Below are positions 1-6,105 of a DNA stretch of 18,310 bases, piece after piece. A model generated the notes under the pieces. It was not told the DNA's origin. It made no database searches and saw only the letters and a list, made by a program, of their open reading frames with translations. The stretch is from Lachnospiraceae bacterium (lineage in GTDB: Bacteria; Bacillota; Clostridia; Lachnospirales; Lachnospiraceae). The position numbers and the translations under genes were made by a program. The stretch is from positions 1-18,310 of the forward strand of contig CAAGKF010000121.1 in the NCBI GenBank assembly GCA_900770345.1, given 5' to 3'. Position 1 is the first letter of the stretch. The number at the start of each line of letters is the position of its first letter.

Positions 1-100
1 CTCTTTACCTGCTCGAAACGTGTACTTGTAGTTGAAATCACAATTATCAGTTAATAATGGAGGCTTGCAAAGCAGGATGGCTAAAAAATAGCTTCCCGTT

Positions 101-325
101 TTGCATCGAAATCATATATCAAAATGGGATGTTGATACAAAATTAGTGAGTGACGGCTCTAAGCTAGGCGATGCTGTTCCAAGGGTTTGGACGATACACA
201 TGGATCCATCAAATGGGCAGATTGTGGGATTTTATTGTGCATACCCGAAAGCGGATGATCAGACGTATAAAAGCGTTCTTCAAGCATTCGCGAATGGCAC
301 AGAATCACAATATGAACAGAAATGA
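101..325 (+). pseudogene. possible 3' remnant of a prepilin-like gene
   Basis: The open frame (74 codons) begins only at a TTG with no good ribosome site and is preceded in frame by stops at 89-91 and 29-31. Its last third reads like the distal end of a pseudopilin: a KLGD motif, then an alternating hydrophobic strand and a DPSNGQI turn. The two intact prepilins downstream have a similar 'LGD ... F-D-x-N/D-G' ending. It stops 28 nt before the first intact prepilin gene. I infer that it is the decayed C-terminal part of a third tandem prepilin gene whose start lies outside the window or has been lost. It could also be an unrelated short hypothetical gene. Confidence 0.3.
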
Positions 326-352
326 GATCTGGCAGAAGGCAGGTGATCACAG

Positions 353-859
353 ATGAGGGAAAAACTGAATAAAGGCTTCACTCTCGCCGAGCTCCTGATC
401 GTGGTCGCCATTATTGCTGTTCTTGTTGCCATCAGCATCCCGATCTTTACTTCCCAGCTGAAGAAAGCCAGAGTGGCAGTAAATCAGGCCAATGCAAGAG
501 CGGGAGAGGCAGCAGCCTGTGCTGCATATCTTGAGGACCCTTCCTATGATCTGATTGCGTATGATATTCGCTCCGGGAAGGTGGCAAAGTCGAAAACGTC
601 CAGTAGTGCAGATATAATAGTTAAAGATTTACAAATAGGAGATAGAACAAACTTATCGGCAAGTTATAGCAATGATGTGAATATAGTACCGACTGATATA
701 TCATCATGGAATGTTAATACGCCATTGTCAGTAAATACCACTTATAAGCTCGGAGACTATTATTTCTACCACTATATTTACACATTTGATGAGAATGGAA
801 CCATCACGCAGATTCAGGCAAATGATAATCACAAGTCGAAACCCAAGGATCCATATTAA
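353..859 (+). CDS. type IV prepilin-like protein (first copy)
   Basis: A 168-aa protein with a textbook class III signal peptide: a short basic leader (MREKLNKG), cleavage after Gly8, then FTLAELLIVV with the conserved Glu at mature position 5, and a hydrophobic helix to about residue 30. Such proteins are cut and N-methylated by a prepilin peptidase (PilD/ComC type) and polymerise in type IV pili, competence pseudopili or type II secretion. The start is the ATG behind an AAGGCAGGTG ribosome site. The N-terminal third is moderately GC-rich and the variable tail from about position 600 is AT-rich, with many ATA, TTA and AGA codons. This suggests a conserved head joined to a divergent or exchanged tail. 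No pilus motor or peptidase gene is in the window, so the exact pilus type is unknown. Confidence 0.85.
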   Translation: MREKLNKGFTLAELLIVVAIIAVLVAISIPIFTSQLKKARVAVNQANARAGEAAACAAYLEDPSYDLIAYDIRSGKVAKSKTSSSADIIVKDLQIGDRTNLSASYSNDVNIVPTDISSWNVNTPLSVNTTYKLGDYYFYHYIYTFDENGTITQIQANDNHKSKPKDPY

Positions 860-906
860 TAGCATTAGTCAGTGCAGCCGAGACAACGGAAGGAAGGTGA
901 CTGCGG

Positions 907-1368
907 ATGAAGAGAAAACAGAATAAAGGCTTTACCCTTGCAGAACTACTGATCGTGGTCGCCATCATTGGTGTGCTTGTGGCTATCAGCATACCGATCT
1001 TCAGTAAGCAGCTGGAGAAGAGCAGAGATGCGACATCGGTGGCTAATCTACGTTCTGCTTATGCGGAGGCAATGAATGAGGCATTGAGTCCAAGCGTAAG
1101 CCGGTCTGGATATACAGATCAGTCCAAGCACATAGCATTGGTTCTCTATTCTGATGGCAGCGTAAAGAACGTGACAGTCTACGGAGTGGTGATTAAAAGT
1201 AAAAAGAGAAATAATTGGAGTGGATTAGGAGATAACCTGCCATTCTATAGTAAGATAAGCGATAAAAATAACCCGGGCAGTGATACCGGTGTGGCAAGTA
1301 CGGCACGCGTCGTTTTTACCTTTAGTGATGGCGACGGGGTACTGGAATCTGTACAAATCCTTCACTGA
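907..1368 (+). CDS. type IV prepilin-like protein (second copy)
   Basis: A 153-aa protein, paralogous to the preceding gene in its first 35 residues (KGFTLAELLIVVAII, then AISIPIF and K-Q-L). The prepilin cleavage site follows Gly8 and the mature Glu5 is present. After the helix the two proteins share little sequence, the usual pattern for pilin families. The ribosome site GGAAGGAAGGTGA lies just before the ATG. The gene follows the first copy by 47 nt, so the two are probably co-transcribed. The mature tail has alternating strands ending in a FSDGDG turn, matching the FDENG turn of the first copy. It is probably a minor or alternative pilin; the assembly system it serves cannot be seen here. 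Confidence 0.85.
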   Translation: MKRKQNKGFTLAELLIVVAIIGVLVAISIPIFSKQLEKSRDATSVANLRSAYAEAMNEALSPSVSRSGYTDQSKHIALVLYSDGSVKNVTVYGVVIKSKKRNNWSGLGDNLPFYSKISDKNNPGSDTGVASTARVVFTFSDGDGVLESVQILH

Positions 1369-1380
1369 TCATAATGGCGA

Positions 1381-1414
1381 TGTGGGGCTCATCCCTTGCA
1401 CAGCTATTTTTTTT
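1381..1414 (+). terminator. weak intrinsic terminator candidate after the prepilin genes
   Basis: TGTG-GGG (1381-1387) can pair with CCC (1393-1395) and CACA (1399-1402), with a 3-nt bulge in the second arm. Eight T residues follow at 1407-1414. The position, 12 nt after the second prepilin stop, is right for a terminator, but the stem is short and interrupted. Confidence 0.35.
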
Positions 1415-1551
1415 CAGTTCTCCGTGGAAATTACTTCTTTCCGGCATATATAAAAGTACCGGCCAGAAATAGTGCTTGCGCTCACTCTCATCCTCTGGTA
1501 CGGCAGACACATCTTCCGGTAATCCATGCCGGACACATTTCTCACATCTTT

Positions 1552-1565
1552 GTACCGCTCGGTAC
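1552..1565 (+). promoter_or_regulatory. palindrome before the symE-like start
   Basis: GTACCG-CT-CGGTAC is a 6-bp inverted repeat centred 29 nt before the ATG of the interrupted symE-like gene and just before its AAGGAGGA ribosome site (1575-1582). It could be an operator or part of a 5' leader structure. A TATAAA at 1449-1454 with TGGAAA 18 nt upstream is a possible weak promoter for the same gene. Confidence 0.3.
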
Positions 1566-1587
1566 CATCATTCCAAGGAGGATCATT

Positions 1588-1668
1588 ATGAAAGAAGAAC
1601 GCACCCTCACTGTCGGCACGCGCACCAGGGTTCATTACCGTGGATGGCAGACAGTAAGCATCAATTAA
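1588..1668 (+). pseudogene. symE: symE-like toxin gene, 5' fragment (disrupted by IS66)
   Basis: From the ATG at 1588, behind an AAGGAGGA ribosome site, 22 codons read MKEERTLTVGTRTR, then VHYRGWQT. The insertion sequence then begins and adds V-S-I-N and a stop, giving a 26-aa truncated product. Joined in frame to codons from 5082, skipping the element and one 8-bp duplication, the frame gives a 62-aa protein with the SymE signature: RxLTVG near the N-terminus, then YPQISLTGKWL, GIHAGDKV and a C-terminal GQITI strand. SymE-family toxins (SymE_toxin; AbrB-like fold) are known in E. coli, where SymE is SOS-induced and repressed by the antisense RNA SymR. The gene is almost certainly inactive here. 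Confidence 0.8.
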
Positions 1669-1675
1669 TAGATAC
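1646..1675. repeat. left end of IS66: 8-bp target duplication plus terminal inverted repeat
   Basis: GGCAGACA (1646-1653) is followed by the 22-bp terminal repeat at 1654-1675, which begins GTAAGCATCAATTAAT. The repeat is the reverse complement of 5052-5073 except at one position, and GTAAGC is a usual IS66-type end. The duplication belongs to the interrupted symE-like gene, where it lies within the Trp-Gln-Thr codons. Confidence 0.93.
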
Positions 1676-1704
1676 TCGATTCAGCCACCAGTTGGCGGTA
1701 TGAT

Positions 1705-1751
1705 CTTTTACGTACAGCCAGATAGATCCTGTACGTGGCTGTACGTAAAAG
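1705..1751 (-). terminator. 16-bp subterminal stem-loop downstream of tnpC
   Basis: CTTTTACGTACAGCCA (1705-1720) is perfectly complementary to TGGCTGTACGTAAAAG (1736-1751), with a 15-nt loop. It lies between the tnpC stop and the left terminal repeat. It may end the tnpC transcript, block read-through from the symE side, or bind transposase as a subterminal site. There is no clean T tract on either strand, so a role as an intrinsic terminator is uncertain, although the inverted repeat itself is plain. Confidence 0.5.
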
Positions 1752-1810
1752 GATAAAGCACTTTTCCTTTTTCGTACAATTCTCCCGGATCCGCTACGTT
1801 TTCCGGCCAT

Positions 1811-3709
1811 CTAAGCTGTTCTCTTTCTTCGCGACTTCATTTTCGGTGATGCCGGCATGATGTCATCGGGAGGAAGATAGCGGGCCGCGGTATCGTCAAG
1901 TTCTGTTTTCTCGTACCGGCGGTATTCGGCGGACCACGGCATCAGATTCTGAAGCTTTTTCTTATCCCGGCAGAACGGCCCGAGCTGTATCATCTGTTCA
2001 AAGACATACTTCAGATAGACATACGGCTGCGCATTGTTCAGCCGCGCGGTTTCAATCAGTGTGTAGTACGTCATGGAGCAGGCAGCTCCGGCAGGTGTGC
2101 AGCTGAACAGCCAGCTGCGTCTGCCCACGGCGTAACTTCTTATCCGGCGTTCCGTGAAGCCATCGTCAGGAGGTATCCGCCCGTCTTCCAGAAAACGGCG
2201 AAGATACTTCTCCTGGTTGAGCGAATAAGTTACCGCGTCGCGGACCCGCTCGCCAACTGCAGGATCTGCCGTGTCAATGCTTCTGACAAAGGAGAAATAC
2301 CTGTCGACCAGCGGAAGGACCTTTTTCCGGCGCTGTTTCAGACGCTCACATGGCGTCAGGGTTTTAAGTCTCCCTTCCGCCATGTAGATGGCGCCGATCA
2401 GTGCCAGTGCACGGGATTCGGGGAGCGATCCGGTCTGTTCTTCTGTCAGTTTTTTCTGGTCAACGAGGGATAAAGCTTCTGCCCATCTCCGTCTCGCGTG
2501 CATCATGCATCCCGCCACAGCCACACGACCGTGCTGTTCCTTCTCAAATGTCCGGTACGCGGCATAGGCATCACAGGTGATGGACCGCACGCGTGAGTGG
2601 GTGCCGAAAAAATTCCTCAGATGCTGCGCCGCACGTGTCTTCTCATAGCAGAAGACGGCTATGGCCGGTCCCTCGTCCATCTCACTTGTCAGATGGACCC
2701 AGATGTAGCTCCGGCTTCCGACCGGTCTTCCGTCGCGGATCACCAGGTGGGTTGTCTCATCACACTGCTGGTACGGCCTGGCTTTCAGACAAAGTACCAT
2801 GAATTCCGCCACAGGACGGAGATAGACCGACTCAAGTTTCTGGGCCCATGACGTAACGGTCTGTTCGGTCAGGAACAGGCCGTCTGCCTGAAGATCCCGG
2901 ATCTGGCGCTGGAACGGAACTGCCATCGCATACTTGCCGTACAGAAGACTTACAGCAAGGGACAGGGAGAGACAGCTCCCCGGCAGGATATCATCCGGAT
3001 AGGGAAGCGCAATGAGGTCGTATGTACTGTCCCGTTCATTGCCGGCGGCGATGACGGGCTCATAAGTCCTCTGCACGAAGGTCAGAGGACGCGTCCGCTC
3101 AACCTTGTCGTGATGGCGCCAGAACTTGATGGTCCAGTTCCCCTCTCCGTACTTTGAGTTCAGTTCCTGTACGTCAAGGTCGTATACCGTGCGGTGCGGG
3201 AGCCGGGAAAGATCCACCGGCCTGCGGCCGGGACGGCCGTGCTGCCCGGAATCTCTCCTGTCTCCGGAAGATGCTCTGTGCGGATGCACATGCTGTGCAT
3301 CTTTTTTCTGCTCCTCCGGATTTCCGCCGGCGGCACCCTGCCGTGCGGAAATGGATCCGTCCGCGGGTTCCTCCTCGGCGAGAGGATCCTCCTCCGGAGC
3401 GTTCATTCTGAAAAGATCCCCTGACTTCTCCGTGCTGCGGCCGAACAGCGCCTTCGTGCGCAGAGCCTCCAGGCTGGTCAGGTGTTCGTTCTGCTTCCTG
3501 AGTTCCCTGTTCTCTGCCTCGAGCTTCTCCACGCGCTTTTTCTCCTTATCATAAAGGATGGCCATCTCACGGCAGACTTTCTCATTCTCTGCCTGTCCGG
3601 CTTCAAGCGTGCGTTTCTGCACGGTCGTTGTGACCAGAAGCTCCAGAAGTTCTTCCCGCGTAAGGGTTGAGAACTCCGAACGGATCTGTTGTATCCCGGC
3701 CTCCAGCAC
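1811..3709 (-). CDS. tnpC: IS66 family transposase TnpC
   Basis: A 632-aa DDE transposase that cuts and joins the element ends. Residues 1-90 form a coiled coil (repeated K/E/L heptads ending in the IS66-type LFGRSTEK motif), followed by a charged Gly/Glu/His-rich linker to about residue 165. The catalytic core shows QQCDETT (Asp317), ITCDAYAAY (Asp380) and FTERRIRSYAVGRRSWLF (Glu520), followed by the LIETARLN and YLKY blocks typical of IS66. The usual PIDNN before the catalytic Glu reads PPDDG here, and the CxxC zinc motif common after the coiled coil is not seen. The start is GTG at 3709, 5 nt after the preceding ORF's stop, so translation is probably coupled. The length is somewhat above the common range of roughly 500-550. 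Confidence 0.95.
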   Translation of the reverse strand: MLEAGIQQIRSEFSTLTREELLELLVTTTVQKRTLEAGQAENEKVCREMAILYDKEKKRVEKLEAENRELRKQNEHLTSLEALRTKALFGRSTEKSGDLFRMNAPEEDPLAEEEPADGSISARQGAAGGNPEEQKKDAQHVHPHRASSGDRRDSGQHGRPGRRPVDLSRLPHRTVYDLDVQELNSKYGEGNWTIKFWRHHDKVERTRPLTFVQRTYEPVIAAGNERDSTYDLIALPYPDDILPGSCLSLSLAVSLLYGKYAMAVPFQRQIRDLQADGLFLTEQTVTSWAQKLESVYLRPVAEFMVLCLKARPYQQCDETTHLVIRDGRPVGSRSYIWVHLTSEMDEGPAIAVFCYEKTRAAQHLRNFFGTHSRVRSITCDAYAAYRTFEKEQHGRVAVAGCMMHARRRWAEALSLVDQKKLTEEQTGSLPESRALALIGAIYMAEGRLKTLTPCERLKQRRKKVLPLVDRYFSFVRSIDTADPAVGERVRDAVTYSLNQEKYLRRFLEDGRIPPDDGFTERRIRSYAVGRRSWLFSCTPAGAACSMTYYTLIETARLNNAQPYVYLKYVFEQMIQLGPFCRDKKKLQNLMPWSAEYRRYEKTELDDTAARYLPPDDIMPASPKMKSRRKRTA

Positions 3710-3714
3710 CGGAA

Positions 3715-4101
3715 TCAGTCCCCGATGAGAGGAGTGCAGATGCTGCTGATCCTGCGTACTGCAGAGGAGAGCTTCGTATTCTCGCTCTCCAGCCGGATTT
3801 TCTCCTGGCGCAGGGCGGCATTCTCTGATGCCAGGTCTGTCTTTTCTTTCTTCAGGGCGGCGAGTTCTTTCTGGAGGCGGATTACCTCTCTGCCGAGTTC
3901 CGATTCCTGTTCTGCCGGATCAGCTGCTTTTTTCTTCCGTCCGCGGCCGCCGGTGGGAATGATCTCTCCGGTAACGGGATCCAGCTTGCCGATGACCTTA
4001 CGTTTTGAGCGGGACTGTCCCTTTTCGGGATCCCAGTAGCTGGTCGATTCGTATACATACGTTGTGTCCGTGTCTGCGTGATACTGCTTGATGATAGCCA
4101 T
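3715..4101 (-). CDS. IS66-associated coiled-coil accessory protein
   Basis: A 128-aa protein between tnpB and tnpC, a place where simple IS66 elements have no gene. Residues 1-58 contain YHADTDTTYVYES, YWD, SRSKRKVIGKLDPVTGEI and GRGRKKK. From memory, this resembles the N-terminal region of other Firmicutes transposases of the IS4/IS1634-like type. Residues 68-120 form a long leucine-rich coiled coil, similar in character to the start of TnpC. The ATG has a GGAGGT ribosome site and a strong promoter 37 nt upstream. I infer a DNA-binding or transposase-partner protein that may pair with TnpC through the coiled coils. The function has not been established from the sequence. Confidence 0.8.
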   Translation of the reverse strand: MAIIKQYHADTDTTYVYESTSYWDPEKGQSRSKRKVIGKLDPVTGEIIPTGGRGRKKKAADPAEQESELGREVIRLQKELAALKKEKTDLASENAALRQEKIRLESENTKLSSAVRRISSICTPLIGD

Positions 4102-4137
4102 GAGATAGTACCTCCATCGTTACACTCAACTATCACA

Positions 4138-4166
4138 AGTATATCACTTGTTAAGGCATAAGTCAA
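4138..4166 (-). promoter_or_regulatory. sigma-A-like promoter inside IS66
   Basis: Read on the minus strand: TTGACT (4166-4161), a 17-nt spacer and TATACT (4143-4138), so five of six consensus bases at each hexamer with ideal spacing. It lies 37 nt before the ATG of the accessory ORF and would drive that ORF and tnpC separately from tnpA-tnpB. Confidence 0.7.
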
Positions 4167-4170
4167 GCAT

Positions 4171-4204
4171 TAAGTTACATATATTTGGCAAAATATGTAA
4201 CTTA
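4171..4204 (-). repeat. 12-bp stem-loop directly after tnpB
   Basis: TAAGTTACATAT (4171-4182) pairs perfectly with ATATGTAACTTA (4193-4204) around a 10-nt loop. It abuts the tnpB stop codon and precedes the internal promoter. It may end or stabilise the tnpA-tnpB transcript. No T tract follows, so the role is inferred. Confidence 0.45.
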
Positions 4205-4591
4205 TTAAGCTTTTCCCAAAGGCCTTCCGGATGCCGGATTCTCCGCATTTTTCGGGATTTTCCGGATACTGCTGTCAACCGTGAAACCGTCCATCAGACG
4301 CCGGAATTCTTCTGCAGAAATGTCACGTGCCTCATCTGAATTCCTGGGCCACTGGAAATGGCTCCCCTGGCACAGGTACTTGTTGATGATGACCCATCCG
4401 TCACCTTCATAGAGCAGGCCCCGGATCCGGTCACGCCGGCTTCCGCAGAAGAGGAAGAGTGTTCCTTCCTCCATGGGATTCATGCCGTACGCAAGACGGA
4501 TAACGGCAGACAGTCCCGTGAGTCCCCGGCGCAGATCCGTCTTTCCGCAGACAAGAATGATTCTTTTCACGCCGCCCGCTTCCCTAAGCAT
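4205..4591 (-). CDS. tnpB: IS66 accessory protein TnpB
   Basis: A 128-aa protein matching the IS66 TnpB (Orf2) pattern: VCGKTDLRRGLTGLSAVI near the N-terminus, GTLFLFCGSRRDRIRGLLYEGDG in the centre (about residues 43-65), then a WVIINKYL...FQWP segment. TnpB is needed for transposition of IS66 elements, but its biochemical role is not well defined. The start overlaps the tnpA end by 8 nt, which suggests translational coupling. The length is typical of the family. Confidence 0.93.
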   Translation of the reverse strand: MLREAGGVKRIILVCGKTDLRRGLTGLSAVIRLAYGMNPMEEGTLFLFCGSRRDRIRGLLYEGDGWVIINKYLCQGSHFQWPRNSDEARDISAEEFRRLMDGFTVDSSIRKIPKNAENPASGRPLGKA

Positions 4592-4991
4592 CGCGGAGTG
4601 CCTTCATTACTGTCGAAAGCGTCTGTGAGGAGACCGCGCTGCTGACATAGATCCGGCAGTCGCGGTACTGGATCATTAGCTCAGGCTTGACGCTCTGATC
4701 CTCTGCATTGGATGGAATAGTGCTTTCCTCCTCAGTATGGATTTTTGCCGTTACATCGACCAGCTGCTGTGGATGGGACTCCACAACCGGCAGTGATGTC
4801 TCCACAGGATCGGAAAGAGAGTTCTCCCCGTGTTCCAGGAGATAATCCCTGACGAGCCTCTGCCAGTACATGTACTGGCGGTAGCTGATATGGTTCTGAC
4901 GGCACCAGGTAATCTTGTCGCCGCTGTTCTCGGCTTCGAGCACAAGCTGTGCCCAGCGCTGCAGCCTGCGGAAATATACTGCCTGATTCAT
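4584..4991 (-). CDS. tnpA: IS66 accessory protein TnpA
   Basis: A 135-aa protein with an N-terminal helix-turn-helix of the IS66 TnpA (Orf1) type: W...L.....SGDKITWCRQNHIS, then YRQYMYWQRLVRDYL (about residues 13-55). A Glu/Ser-rich middle and a short C-terminal domain follow. The ATG at 4991 was preferred over an upstream in-frame ATG at 5024 because an AGGAGGT ribosome site lies 8 nt before it. It is the first gene of the element, about 60 nt from the right terminal repeat. A gatgat/atcatc hairpin at 5009-5025 sits in the short leader. Confidence 0.88.
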   Translation of the reverse strand: MNQAVYFRRLQRWAQLVLEAENSGDKITWCRQNHISYRQYMYWQRLVRDYLLEHGENSLSDPVETSLPVVESHPQQLVDVTAKIHTEEESTIPSNAEDQSVKPELMIQYRDCRIYVSSAVSSQTLSTVMKALRDA

Positions 4992-5051
4992 GGATATACC
5001 TCCTGCATGATGATTTGGGATCATCGTAACAGAGAGAATCAGACTGAAAAA

Positions 5052-5081
5052 GTATCGATTAATTGATGCTTACGGCAGACA
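5052..5081. repeat. right end of IS66: terminal inverted repeat plus 8-bp target duplication
   Basis: The 22-bp repeat at 5052-5073 ends in ATTAATTGATGCTTAC, complementary to the left end apart from one base (5057). GGCAGACA follows at 5074-5081, identical to 1646-1653. Confidence 0.93.
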
Positions 5082-5204
5082 AGCTATCACGAGTATCCGC
5101 AGATCAGCCTGACCGGAAAGTGGCTGAGTGAGCTCGGCATCCATGCTGGAGACAAGGTAGAAGTCGAATGCAGGGACGGCCAGATTACAATCACGAAAGC
5201 ATGA
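5082..5204 (+). pseudogene. symE: symE-like toxin gene, 3' fragment
   Basis: Forty codons and a TGA that continue the frame broken at 1653: SYHEYPQISLTGKWL, SELGIHAGDKVEV and ECRDGQITITKA. This is the conserved core of the SymE family, including the YPQIxLxGKWL and GxxxGDKV blocks. The fragment has no start codon or ribosome site of its own, and the frame is closed by a TGA inside the element end, so it should not be translated. It lies about 670 nt before the HTH-hsdMSR operon on the same strand. Confidence 0.8.
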
Positions 5205-5207
5205 AAA

Positions 5208-5240
5208 GAGGGCGGTACAGTGTGGTGTTGTATCGCCCTC
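5208..5240 (+). terminator. stem-loop just after the symE-like stop
   Basis: GAGGGCGGTACA (5208-5219) pairs with TGTATCGCCCTC (5229-5240): 12 bp including one G-T, with a 9-nt loop. It begins 3 nt after the symE-like stop. The downstream sequence is only mildly T-rich, so it may be a weak terminator or a 3' stabilising hairpin. Confidence 0.45.
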
Positions 5241-5257
5241 GAATTGTTTATAGGGCA

Positions 5258-5296
5258 AATGCCTCCGGTGCTACCTTCCAGTTGGCCGGAGGCATT
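5258..5296. repeat. 11-bp inverted repeat between symE remnant and minus-strand genes
   Basis: AATGCCTCCGG (5258-5268) is perfectly complementary to CCGGAGGCATT (5286-5296), with a 17-nt loop. It lies between converging genes, 33 nt beyond the stop of the minus-strand gene at 5330. It is probably a transcription end for one or both directions, although neither side has a clear T tract. Confidence 0.45.
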
Positions 5297-5329
5297 CTGA
5301 CAATCACATCGCGTTAATATTTAGCTGTA

Positions 5330-5578
5330 TTACCAGCTGATGCCAAGCCGCTGATACATATCTTTCAAGATGTCTTCAACCTCATCAAATGATAAGCAGT
5401 AATCAAAGGCGTCGTTGGTGCCTGCGATTACAAAATTGGAATACTGATCCAGAATCATATAGCCGGGCATGCGATCGCCATTCTGATCAAGGGATACACC
5501 GCCACCACAGTGCTGAAAACCCTTTGTGATGCGATAACCAATTCTATTTGCTTTTCTTCTCAGTACGATTTCACTCAT
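5330..5578 (-). CDS. hypothetical protein, 82 aa
   Basis: I do not recognise this protein. The ATG at 5578 is chosen because a GGAGG ribosome site lies about 10 nt upstream; the longer frame to 5644 lacks one. The sequence is soluble and mixed: a basic N-terminus (LRRKANRIGYRI), a Gly-rich turn (HCGGGVS), a central hydrophobic strand and an acidic C-terminal helix (SFDEVEDILKDMY). There is no signal peptide or membrane segment. It overlaps the end of the gene at 5575-5823 by 4 nt (ATGA), which suggests coupling. It is transcribed away from the hsd operon and towards the symE remnant. Confidence 0.65.
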   Translation of the reverse strand: MSEIVLRRKANRIGYRITKGFQHCGGGVSLDQNGDRMPGYMILDQYSNFVIAGTNDAFDYCLSFDEVEDILKDMYQRLGISW

Positions 5579-5823
5579 AATATTTTTCCCTCCTGATAAA
5601 TGGAATGATTCAAGTTCCGGAGGTAGCGTTCCACGCCTTGCCAAGCCACGGCAAACCCAGTAAAACCGGAAAAGTATGCAAGGTTTATTTGGAAGCCTAT
5701 ATCATGATTTCCATCTCTGATTCGTATCGCGATGATGATTGCTGAGACTATTATACCCCACTGAAGCTCTAAATCCACCACGCAAACTGATAATAATCGT
5801 TGAAACCTGATGAAAAAATACAT
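5575..5823 (-). CDS. possible small membrane protein, 82 aa
   Basis: This open frame ends in an ATGA overlap with the 82-aa gene at 5330-5578. It contains two hydrophobic stretches, LQWGIIVSAIIIAIRI and NLAYFSGFTGFAVAW, that could each cross the membrane, and a polar C-terminus. I do not recognise it. The start is uncertain: neither the ATG at 5823 nor a TTG at 5832 has a good ribosome site, and both fall within or beside the divergent promoter at 5800-5828. The frame could be a chance ORF. The stop/start overlap is the main support. Confidence 0.4.
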   Translation of the reverse strand: MYFFIRFQRLLSVCVVDLELQWGIIVSAIIIAIRIRDGNHDIGFQINLAYFSGFTGFAVAWQGVERYLRNLNHSIYQEGKIL

Positions 5824-5828
5824 ATGAT
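5800..5828 (+). promoter_or_regulatory. sigma-A-like promoter of the HTH-hsdMSR operon
   Basis: TTGAAA (5800-5805), a 17-nt spacer and TATGAT (5823-5828): five of six consensus bases at each hexamer with ideal spacing. The expected transcript start is near 5835, leaving a leader of about 40 nt before the HTH gene. No other promoter of this quality was seen before hsdM. Confidence 0.65.
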
Positions 5829-5872
5829 ACAAAGTAGAGATTTCTATGTTTTCATGTCATGGAGGAAGACCT

Positions 5873-6070
5873 ATGGGATCAGATCTTAGAGAAGAGAGCT
5901 GGATAGGGACGAAGGAAGCAGCTGAATTCCTTGACGTTAAGCCAGCTACAATCCGCGACTGGATCAGGAAAGGTAAAGATATACCAAGAAGGAAGATTGG
6001 GAAGGCATGGAAGTTTAAATATTCCGAACTTGAGGAATGGGCTCGCAGCGGCAAAGCGGCAGATAACTGA
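5873..6070 (+). CDS. excisionase/MerR-like HTH DNA-binding protein
   Basis: A 65-aa protein that is almost entirely one winged helix-turn-helix of the HTH_17/excisionase type: WIGTKEAAEFLDVKPATIRDWIRKG (residues 10-34), then the wing IPRRKIGKAWKFKYSELEEW. The ATG at 5873 has GGAGG 7 nt upstream; an earlier in-frame ATG at 5846 has no ribosome site. It is the first gene of the hsd operon, 35 nt before hsdM. Known members of this family act as phage excisionases or small transcription regulators. With no integrase nearby, I favour a regulator of the restriction operon or of the divergent genes, but an excisionase left by a mobile element is possible. Confidence 0.8.
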   Translation: MGSDLREESWIGTKEAAEFLDVKPATIRDWIRKGKDIPRRKIGKAWKFKYSELEEWARSGKAADN

Positions 6071-6105
6071 AGCATAAAGCAATTACATCATCGGGAGGTT
6101 TATCA

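Larger units (their letters stand above)
1654..5073. mobile_element. complete IS66-family insertion sequence (3420 bp)
   Basis: The boundaries are fixed by 22-bp terminal inverted repeats with a single mismatch and by a perfect 8-bp direct repeat on both sides; 8 bp is the duplication length typical of IS66. Inside, all on the minus strand, are tnpA, tnpB, an additional 128-codon coiled-coil ORF and the DDE transposase tnpC. Every ORF is intact. The perfect duplication and undamaged ORFs suggest a recent insertion and a possibly active element. It is visibly more GC-rich than the flanking prepilin and hsd genes. Its target is a symE-like toxin gene, whose frame is restored exactly on removal of the element. 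Confidence 0.96.

Noticed and set aside
1502..1509. A third copy of the 8-bp ggcagaca target sequence upstream of the symE-like gene
   Set aside because: It is not next to any terminal repeat. An 8-bp match at this distance can occur by chance and does not mark another insertion.
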